Below, one piece after another: positions 36,753-44,800 of a stretch of 64,000 bases of DNA (position 1 is the stretch's first letter; the number at the start of each line of letters is the position of its first letter). A program made the position numbers and the translations under genes. Location: assembly GCF_000422945.1 (NCBI RefSeq), contig NZ_KE383964.1, positions 411,650 through 475,649 of the forward strand, written 5' to 3'. The notes beneath the pieces are model-generated. The model did not search any database, was not told where the DNA came from, and was given only the letters and a program-made list of their open reading frames with translations. This stretch comes from Daejeonella oryzae DSM 19973 (GTDB lineage Bacteria; Bacteroidota; Bacteroidia; Sphingobacteriales; Sphingobacteriaceae).

Positions 36753-36796
36753 CAAAGTTATAGCCAGCACATTTACTAAACTCTGATAGAAATCAC
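36753..36796 (-). promoter_or_regulatory. Fnr-like palindrome plus consensus -7 element
   Basis: TGAT-AGAA-ATCA (36784-36795), the classical Fnr half-site pair, is centred exactly 35 bp upstream of the TTTG of TAACTTTG (36753-36760, minus strand). The predicted transcript would begin only about 6 bases before the ATG at 36740, so the mRNA would be almost leaderless. Confidence 0.65.
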
Positions 36797-36824
36797 GAAG
36801 ATAAATGATTGAATTACAGATTTC

Positions 36825-37919
36825 TTAGCTGAGTGAAACACCAATTAGTTTACCAATTCCAAAAGTAATTGCTGCTGCTGCCAGACCGAATATAACTTGT
36901 CGGAAACCTGAAAACCACACATTCTTTCCGGTGAATAAAGTAATAGCAGCGCCGATTATAAAAAGCCCCGCCGCACTTATGGCAACACTTATAAGAACGG
37001 CTTTTATTCCTGTGGTAAACATGAAAGGTATTACAGGTATAACAGCGCCAATGGCAAATAAAATAAAAGAATAAACTGCGGCTTCAAGGGCTGAACCCTT
37101 AAGTTCCTCGGGATTAATTCCCAATTCCTCTCTTACTAAGATTTCGTGTGCGGTAGTTGTATCTTTCATGATTTCGGCAGCCATTTGATGTGCCTGATCA
37201 GTGGGAATACCTTTGGCAATATAAATTAAGGCAAGTTCTTTCATTTCTCCTTCGGGATTGGTTTCCAGCTCTTCCATTTCTATCTGCATCTGGTTTTCAT
37301 AAAGCTCCTGCGAACTTTTTACCGAAATCCATTCTCCCAATGACATAGACAATGCACCGGCTAATAAACCTGCTACTCCGGCCAGCAAAACTCCTTCCTG
37401 GCCCGAAGTTGCTCCGGCAATTCCCATCACCAAACTGAAATTGGAAACCAGTCCATCATTCCCTCCCAAAACTGCCGCTCTGATAGCATTACCTCCAACA
37501 GAGCGATGCCGGGATTCAAATTTCGAAAGCTGTATTCCCGTTACTTTTTCTTCTTTTTCAAGAATGGAGCGGAGAATTTTTACGTGTGTGGTTTCAGTGC
37601 CCGTTATAGCGAGTTTGTTTTTTTGCTTTGTACTGATTATGGCATTAGAAATGCTTTTTTCGGTATCCATTAACACACCAAGAACATAATCATATCCAAA
37701 CGTTTTACCAATAAAATTCAGGGTTTTTGCTCTCCATGAGGGCTGCATTAAATTTTCTAAACTGATGTTTTCTTTCCTGGCAAAGGCTTCGGCATGACCT
37801 TTTTCAATATCGCTCATCTGACTAAACACATGGGCGATAGTTGGATCTTCTTCATGCCCGGCAAGCTTATCGTACAAATAACTTGCATCTATTTCGGTCT
37901 GAATATTTTTATTCCTCAT
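36825..37919 (-). CDS. Ferritin-like/CCC1-VIT1 fusion membrane protein
   Basis: This 364-residue protein has a cytoplasmic rubrerythrin-like four-helix domain (about 1-135), with carboxylate/His ligands in DASYLYDKLAGHEEDP, MSDIEKGHAEAF and HVKILRSILEKEEK. A C-terminal CCC1/VIT1 membrane domain (about 145-364) opens with AAVLGGNDGLVSNFSLVMG. This is the erythrin-vacuolar iron transport (MbfA-type) layout that exports Fe(II) or Mn(II) under oxidative or iron stress. It lies within the sulfur island on the same strand, but its short upstream region lacks the Crp/Fnr module seen at its neighbours. Confidence 0.92.
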   Translation of the reverse strand: MRNKNIQTEIDASYLYDKLAGHEEDPTIAHVFSQMSDIEKGHAEAFARKENISLENLMQPSWRAKTLNFIGKTFGYDYVLGVLMDTEKSISNAIISTKQKNKLAITGTETTHVKILRSILEKEEKVTGIQLSKFESRHRSVGGNAIRAAVLGGNDGLVSNFSLVMGIAGATSGQEGVLLAGVAGLLAGALSMSLGEWISVKSSQELYENQMQIEMEELETNPEGEMKELALIYIAKGIPTDQAHQMAAEIMKDTTTAHEILVREELGINPEELKGSALEAAVYSFILFAIGAVIPVIPFMFTTGIKAVLISVAISAAGLFIIGAAITLFTGKNVWFSGFRQVIFGLAAAAITFGIGKLIGVSLS

Positions 37920-37997
37920 TAATATAACTTGTTTAAAAAGTTTAATTACAGAATTAATTACAACTACCTAAGTGCTGAATATAAATAGGTAAAAGTT

Positions 37998-38465
37998 TCA
38001 GATACTGAGTTCTTTTAGCCCGTATTTTACAATGAGCGCCAGTTGCCCGGCATGATAAGCCGTGTGAGTAGTAATGCGGCCCAAGGTTTCTATTTTGGTT
38101 TTTGTACCAAACTCTTTGGTTGTTATAATTTCCTCCCATGAGTTTTGGGGTTGCATCAGAATGCTGTTTTTCAGAACATCATATGATTTTTGCACATAAT
38201 TCAGTAAATCCTGCAGATTGGTCCATTGGCCGGTGTCTTTTTGAGAAATCACTGTTTGAGCATGAACCTGTACCTCCAAAGCGTTAAATACATTTTTAGC
38301 AAAGAGTAGTTCTACATCTCCGATATGGCGAATGAGAAAGCCCGCTGAATTTGGAGCCGGAGCAAGAGTTTTAGGTAAATCGGCCTCAGAAATAGTATTT
38401 AGCTGATTGGAAAACCGGGTTCTGCCTTCTATCCATAAAGCAATCAGTTGATGTGTCGTATCCAT
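37998..38465 (-). CDS. DinB-family (four-helix, metal-binding) protein
   Basis: This is a 155-residue DinB/YfiT-like protein, not related to DNA polymerase IV. The three metal-binding histidines are in MDTTHQLI or FLIRHIGDVE (about residue 48) and ITTHTAYHAGQLAL (about 138-142). Relatives are thiol-dependent transferases using bacillithiol or similar thiols, which would suit a sulfur-stress island. It lies 92 bases after the MFS gene on the same strand and may share its promoter; no separate module is seen. Confidence 0.88.
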   Translation of the reverse strand: MDTTHQLIALWIEGRTRFSNQLNTISEADLPKTLAPAPNSAGFLIRHIGDVELLFAKNVFNALEVQVHAQTVISQKDTGQWTNLQDLLNYVQKSYDVLKNSILMQPQNSWEEIITTKEFGTKTKIETLGRITTHTAYHAGQLALIVKYGLKELSI

Positions 38466-38557
38466 TTAATTTTAATTATTACAGAAATCAGGTACTCTTA
38501 AAATTAAGTATAATTTTTCCCGGGAAGGGTCTGAAGTTAGTTTAAAAATTCTTAAGT

Positions 38558-39808
38558 TTATTGAGCAGCAACCATTGGTTTTAGTTTTGAAGCACAATTA
38601 AAACTAATAATTCCGCAGCGCATGCGAATTTGGATTACTATAGCTGAAAATACGGTCAAAAACCCAATACTCCCAATTGCAAAGTTAATGCCCAGAGAAT
38701 CTGCCAGAATGCCTGAAATGATTGCTCCGAAAGCATAACCTGAATCACGCCACAATCTGAATATTCCGATGCTTTCTGCTCTTTGATCAGGATGAGTATC
38801 ATCCGCGATAGCGGCCAAAAAAGCCGGGTAAACAACCGCGGTTCCCAGGCCTAAAATCACCGAAATTAACGCATAGTGTATTTGTGAGGAGGCATAAACC
38901 AATAAAATGATTGCGATTCCCTGCAACAGCATACCCCAGAATAATAATTTTTTCTTGCAAATCAAGTCGGCAAGTTTGCCCGTAAATAATTGCCCTATTC
39001 CCCAAACGGCGGGGTAAATGGCAACAGTAATGCCTATTTCTGCTAAACTGTATCCTTTGCTTGCTAATAAAACCGGGAACAGACCCCAGATCATTCCATC
39101 ATTAAGGTTATTAATTAATCCGGCCTGACTAATGGAAGATAGATTTGGATGCCTGAATGAAGTGTCCAGAAATATATTTTTAAGTGGATTTATGTGAGAG
39201 ATATTGCTTTCGCTGCTAACAAATTTACGGGTGTCATTCACAAGAAATATCGTGGCCAGTAATCCTAAAACCGATAATCCTATTCCAATCATAAAAGGGT
39301 AAGGTCTTAGACCGCAGGTACCGGCAATATATCCGCTCAGTAATGCAACTAAAGCAACCGCTAAATAACCCGCAAACTCGTTTAATCCCATGGCAAAGCC
39401 GCGGTCTTTTTCTCCAACCAGATCTATTTTCATTACAACTGTTGAAGACCATGTTAAGCCCTGGTTTATTCCCAATAAAATATTAGCCAGAATAATCCAG
39501 TTCCAGGTAGGTCCAAACATGAGCAGAAATGGAACCGGAAGAGCGATAATCCAGCCGTAAATAAGCAGATTTTTCCTTCCGACTTTGTTGGCAAGTGTTC
39601 CGGCAAAATAATTGGTGATGGCTTTAGTAAATCCAAAAACAACAATAAAGGAGAGGATTGCAGATTTTGCCAGCATTGCAAATTCCTGCTCAGCAAGCTG
39701 GGGCAAAATGGTCCTTTCTAAACCAATCATTCCTCCAACAAATCCATTTATTATTACCAGAATGGTAAACTGTTTCCAGTTTTCCTTCAGTCCCAGTTTT
39801 ATTTCCAT
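38558..39808 (-). CDS. Major facilitator superfamily transporter
   Basis: This is a 416-residue, twelve-helix MFS carrier. The cytoplasmic loop 2-3 motif is AGTLANKVGRKNLLIYG and its counterpart in the second half is TGKLADLICKKKLLFWG. A long central loop separates helices 6 and 7. It lacks the marks of sugar-specific branches and resembles drug or small-anion exporters; the substrate is unknown. A perfect GTAAC-AATT-GTTAC site at the standard 35-bp spacing lies upstream, so it is probably co-regulated with the thiosulfate and persulfide genes and may export a sulfur stress product. Confidence 0.88.
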   Translation of the reverse strand: MEIKLGLKENWKQFTILVIINGFVGGMIGLERTILPQLAEQEFAMLAKSAILSFIVVFGFTKAITNYFAGTLANKVGRKNLLIYGWIIALPVPFLLMFGPTWNWIILANILLGINQGLTWSSTVVMKIDLVGEKDRGFAMGLNEFAGYLAVALVALLSGYIAGTCGLRPYPFMIGIGLSVLGLLATIFLVNDTRKFVSSESNISHINPLKNIFLDTSFRHPNLSSISQAGLINNLNDGMIWGLFPVLLASKGYSLAEIGITVAIYPAVWGIGQLFTGKLADLICKKKLLFWGMLLQGIAIILLVYASSQIHYALISVILGLGTAVVYPAFLAAIADDTHPDQRAESIGIFRLWRDSGYAFGAIISGILADSLGINFAIGSIGFLTVFSAIVIQIRMRCGIISFNCASKLKPMVAAQ

Positions 39809-39833
39809 AGTTTGAGTACTATTCTGATAAGTT

Positions 39834-39877
39834 CAAATCTTGGAAAATTTTAGGATCAGATTGGTAACAATTGTTAC
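39834..39877 (-). promoter_or_regulatory. Crp/Fnr-type palindrome plus -7 core for the MFS gene
   Basis: GTAAC-AATT-GTTAC (39864-39877), fully palindromic including the spacer, is centred exactly 35 bp upstream of a TTTG core (39834-39837, minus strand, in AAGATTTG), with a leader of about 20 bases. Confidence 0.75.
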
Positions 39878-39940
39878 GCAAGCATATGGTTTGTGAATAC
39901 AATCTTAAGTGAACCCTTCTAATAAAATTAATGAAAATAA

Positions 39941-39977
39941 AATACCCGATCTGGCTCATAAGTCAAAATCGGGTATT
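39941..39977 (-). terminator. Terminator after prfC
   Basis: Perfect 10-bp arms AATACCCGAT / ATCGGGTATT enclose a 17-base loop, 51 bases beyond the prfC stop. On the minus strand it is followed by a T-rich stretch. It insulates the MFS promoter from prfC. Confidence 0.75.
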
Positions 39978-40028
39978 CCTGAATATAAAGGATAAAAGCC
40001 TTTTAGAATTTTTTAAAAGATCTGTTTG

Positions 40029-41636
40029 CTACTTTACAGTTTTGTTTTTCTGATTCTCTAATTCTGATGTAAAATGAAAATCGAGTTCCGGGAAAGTAGT
40101 TCTTGTTGATTGCAGATCCCAGTCGTTTGAAGCTAAAAATACCAGCCTGTTTTCTTTATCGCGGGCCACATAAGAGGAGCGGCGCTGAGCGAAATTTTCC
40201 AGTTCTTTTTTGGATTGTGCGGTTACCCATGTAGCTTTATGGATATTCAATGGTCTGAAATCACATTTTGCGCCGTACTCGTGTTCCAGTCTGAAACTGA
40301 TAACTTCAAACTGAAGTTCTCCGACAGTTCCGATGATTTTTCGATTTCCCGGCTGCTGAATGAAAAGCTGCGCCAGACCTTCTTCTGTTAACTGACGAAT
40401 ACCTTTTTCGAGCTGTTTGGCTTTAAATGGATCTTTGTTTTCCATTTCTTTAAATATCTCGGGAGAAAAGCTTGGAATTCCTTTAAAATGTAAAGGTTCA
40501 CCTTCAGTAATTGTATCTCCGATTTTAAAGTTGCCACTGTCATACAAACCAATTACATCACCCGGCCATGCGGTCTCAATGATATTTTTTTCATTGGCCA
40601 TAAAATCAAGAGGGTTACTGAAACGCAGTTTTTTATCCAGTCTGCTGTGATAGTAGAATTTATGACGTTCGAAGTTTCCGGAGCAGATTCTTAGAAAAGC
40701 GATCCGGTCACGGTGCTTGGGATCAAGATTTGCGTGAATTTTAAATACAAATCCGGTAAAAGTATCTTCATCAGCAAAAACGGTTCGCTCTACGGCCTCA
40801 TGACTCGAAGGGCTGGGAGCAATATTGATAAATGTTTCCAGTAATTCGCTTACTCCAAAGTTATTGATAGCACTTCCGAAAAATACGGGGGCAAGCAGTC
40901 CTTCATTATAAAGTTCTGTATTGTACGGATCAAAAACACCTTTCACTAATTCTATGTCATCACGCAAGTGATTAATTAAAGGTATTGGAAGAAATTCTGA
41001 TAAGGAGCTTACTTCCAGATTTTTTACCTTTATTTTAGGTTCAGAAATTTTTGTTTTGTTTGGTTCAAAAAGATTTAATTCCTCATTGTAAATATCATAA
41101 ACACCTTTAAATGAATGACCCTGACCGATAGGCCAGGTTAGGGGAGTAACCGATATTTTAAGAATATTCTCGATTTCTTCCATAATGTCGTAAACATCTT
41201 TACCCTCCCGGTCCATTTTATTAATAAAAATAATAACCGGAGTGTTTCTCATCCGGCAAACCTCCATTAATTTTTGAGTTTGCTCTTCTACACCTTTAAC
41301 CGAGTCAATCACCAGGATTACACTATCCACCGCAGTAAGCGTTCTGTAAGTATCTTCAGCAAAATCCTTGTGACCAGGAGTATCTAAAATATTAATGCGT
41401 TTATCGCCATAATTAAATGCCATTACTGAAGTTGCAACGGATATACCTCTCTGCTTTTCGATTTCCATGAAATCGGATTTAGAGGTTTGGTTTATCTTAT
41501 TTCGTTTTACCGCACCGGCAGTATTGATGGCACCACCAAACAAAAGTAATTTCTCTGTCAGGGTGGTTTTACCGGCATCCGGGTGACTAATAATCGCGAA
41601 TGTTTTTCGTCTGTCAATTTCAGAACGATTGATCAT
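40029..41636 (-). CDS. prfC: Peptide chain release factor 3
   Basis: This is a 535-residue GTPase of full family length. It removes release factors 1 and 2 from the ribosome after termination. GTP-binding motifs are [14 protein letters not shown] (G1), the switch region around [25 protein letters not shown] (G3) and [11 protein letters not shown] (G4). The C-terminal RF3-specific domains follow, with [17 protein letters not shown]. It is monocistronic, with its own terminator. Nothing unusual is seen in it. Confidence 0.97.
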   Translation of the reverse strand: MINRSEIDRRKTFAIISHPDAGKTTLTEKLLLFGGAINTAGAVKRNKINQTSKSDFMEIEKQRGISVATSVMAFNYGDKRINILDTPGHKDFAEDTYRTLTAVDSVILVIDSVKGVEEQTQKLMEVCRMRNTPVIIFINKMDREGKDVYDIMEEIENILKISVTPLTWPIGQGHSFKGVYDIYNEELNLFEPNKTKISEPKIKVKNLEVSSLSEFLPIPLINHLRDDIELVKGVFDPYNTELYNEGLLAPVFFGSAINNFGVSELLETFINIAPSPSSHEAVERTVFADEDTFTGFVFKIHANLDPKHRDRIAFLRICSGNFERHKFYYHSRLDKKLRFSNPLDFMANEKNIIETAWPGDVIGLYDSGNFKIGDTITEGEPLHFKGIPSFSPEIFKEMENKDPFKAKQLEKGIRQLTEEGLAQLFIQQPGNRKIIGTVGELQFEVISFRLEHEYGAKCDFRPLNIHKATWVTAQSKKELENFAQRRSSYVARDKENRLVFLASNDWDLQSTRTTFPELDFHFTSELENQKNKTVK

Positions 41637-41891
41637 AAAAGTAATTTGAGACCGGAGGATAATCCGGTTAATAAATAAATGTTAAAAAATTGCTCTAAAA
41701 TCAGGCTCTTCATTGTGTGTAAGCCTTCCGCAGGAAGAAAAACAGGATCTAAGGCGGTGTAGGTAAAGAGTGAACAGATGCAGTTTTTATTGCGGCAAAT
41801 ATATCATTTTAGAAAAGAGCTGCCAAATGGTGCAAATTACAATAAGATTGCATTGAAATCAGTATTTAGAAACAGGTTTTTTAAATACTAA

Positions 41892-44800
41892 TTAACGCAG
41901 AATGGTAATACTTCCTGAAAATTTCATTCCCTCCAGTTGGGTTTGAATGATGTAATAATACGTTCCAACCGGAAGGTTTTCTCCATTTCTGGTACCATTC
42001 CAGGGAATGGCGTAGCCGTCAGAATAATAAACTTTTTCGCCGTAACGGTTAAATATGCTGACTTTTACATCCGGATAATCTACCAGTTCCTTAATAACCC
42101 AGAAATCGTTAAAGCCATCGCCGTTAGGTGTAAATGTATTCGAGATTTTTAAGGCCTCCAGCACTTCAATCTTTATCTGATCTTCAGTGACACAACCTCT
42201 TTTATCTGTAACGGTTAATGTGTAGGTAATTTCTTCGTTGGCAGTTATTACCGGATTTTTAATATTAGCATTACTAATGTTGATATTCGGCGACCATCTA
42301 TACTGTACATCAGTTTCATTAACTGTCGGATTTAAAGTATAAGAAGTGTTTCTCAGTAATATTTTATCTTCACCTGCATCCACTGTTGGTGGCGGAATAA
42401 ACCTGATTGTAAGTTCATCCTGAACTACATCGCAGCTACTGTTTATATTGGAGCTTAGTGTGAGGATAACCGAACCATTTTCCACATCAGAAGGAGAAGG
42501 AATGTAAACTGCCTTTAAATCATTTTCTGAAGGGCTAAAAGTTCCGTAACCTGAACTGCTCCATACTCCGGCACCTGATAAATTTACCTGTCCATTCAGT
42601 TTAACGTTTTCATCCTGAGCGCAAACTTCCAGATCTTGTCCGGCACTTACAAGCGGCACATCCTGAAAGTTGATTCTCATGGTAGAAACTGATGGAATAC
42701 AATCATCGTTACTTGTTGAGGTTAAAGTCATGATCACCGATCCGGCTGCCTTGTCTTCTGCAGATGGAATATACTTTGCATTTAAGAAGTTATTTATAGG
42801 ATAAAATAATCCGGTTCCGCTGCTGGTCCAAACGCCGGTTGTGGTGCCACCGCTTATTCTACCCGCCAAACTTACCGAGTCTGTACTGATACAAACGCTC
42901 TGATTTCTTCCGGCATTGGCTACAGGAAATTCATTTACTTCTACAGGTATAGATGCAGTGCTTTTACAGCCGTCAACTTCCATGGTTAACGTGTAAGTTC
43001 CGGCATTACGCTGACTCACACTACTGATTAATGGATTTTGCTCGGTGGATATAAAATTGTCGGGCCCATTCCATGTGTAAGTAGCTCCGGTAACGGAAAG
43101 ACTCATCAATTGGATGGAATTTCCAATGCAAACCGGCGAATTACTGTTTATCGGAGGAATAACCGGACTTGGTTTTACATGCACCACATATGTAAACGGA
43201 ATTCCTGCGCAGCCATTTACAAACGGAGTAATAATATATGAAACATAGACACCTGCCGCTCCGGTATTTAATAAATTTTCATTAATAGTTGATGAATTTT
43301 GGTCTGATACTGCCGGATTACTTATATCGGCAATAGCCGGTCTGCTCCATGTAAAACTAGCTGAAGGGATATTTGAAGTAATACTGTAATTCAGATCTTC
43401 GCTGCTGCAAATGGTACTAAAAGGAGCACTCGTTACCAAAGCCGAAGGATTAACGGTTACTGTGTAATTAAATACGGAAGCTTCACAATCGCTGGTGCGT
43501 GAATAAAAATTATAAATGACATCAACCGGCCGATCAGTTATGTTATATAAATTCTCTTTAATTGTGCTTGATATTTGATTTGAAATTGACGGATTTCCGA
43601 TTCCTTCAACGGCATTTCTGCTCCAGAAAAAAATCGTTTCGGGTATGTTAAACTCCACCGCAAAATTGGATGCCTCTCCATTACAAATAGTATCCCTCGA
43701 AAGATTAAGAGGTTGCGGAACTGGATTTACCGTAAGTGTGTAAGTAAACGGTGTACCTGTACAGCCATTACTTTCCGGGATAATGATATAGTTAACTTCA
43801 AGGGGATCAGCACTTGTGTTTGTTAATGTTTCATTGATATTGTTTGATGTTTGATTTGAAACTCCCGGCTGACTGATGCCATCGACTGTTGCACGACTCC
43901 AGTTAAAAGAACTGCCTGGAATGTTAGATGTAATTTCATAATTCTGTGGAGAATTGCTGCACAAATCAGCTATTGAAGCACTTGTTATTATAGGTGATGG
44001 GTTAACCGTTACCTGTACTTCGGTCCGGTCGCTTACACACTCATTTACGATAGTTTGAACATAATAAGAAATATTACTGCTTAATACCGGTGTAGTAAAA
44101 TTAGCTGTATTGGCCAGCAGATTTCCTCCGCTTGCGGCATCAAACCATTGATATGTACCTGTTGAACCACTGGCAGCTAAATTTGCTGCAGATCCGGTAC
44201 AGATATTCGTACTAACGCTTATTGGTGGCGGAGGAATAGAATTTACAATAACTTTAACTTCTTTTCGTGCACTTGTTAAACCGTTTAATGTACTTTGAAC
44301 ATAATATGAGGTGTTACTTATTAAAGGAGGAGTGTTAAAAATTGCTCCTCTGCCAAGTAAATTACCATCTTCCGGTGAATCGAACCATGCATATGAACCT
44401 CCGGCTGGAACTGCTGTAAGTGTGGCCGAATTGCCGGAGCAAATAGTTTGGTCTGAGGATGTGGGTGCGGGAGGGATAGCATTGAAATTAATTATGACAT
44501 TATCAGTTTGGGGTCCGCAACTTCCCGCCGGATCATTGCTTGTTAATGTTAATACAACAGATGTCTCACCGGCTGCAGGGGTGTAAGTAGTATTTAGTAA
44601 TGCAGGATTTGAAAAAGTTCCCAATCCTCCCGTCCATAAAAAACTTTCGGTATTACTTGTAGTACCTGCTAAGGTGGCACTGTTTCCTGCCGGAACTATT
44701 TGATCAGGACCGGCATTTACAGCGGGTAAAATATCGATTGTGACTAGTGCAGTTTTCTGATCTCCCCCACAAGTACCGCTAGCTTCAATGGTGTTAGTAA

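Noticed and set aside
36393-36770. Longer start for the DUF2231-like gene (MLAITLIKKI before MDQTHIHLL)
   Set aside because: The extra ten codons overlap the predicted -7 element and lie upstream of the likely transcription start; the family begins at MDQTH.
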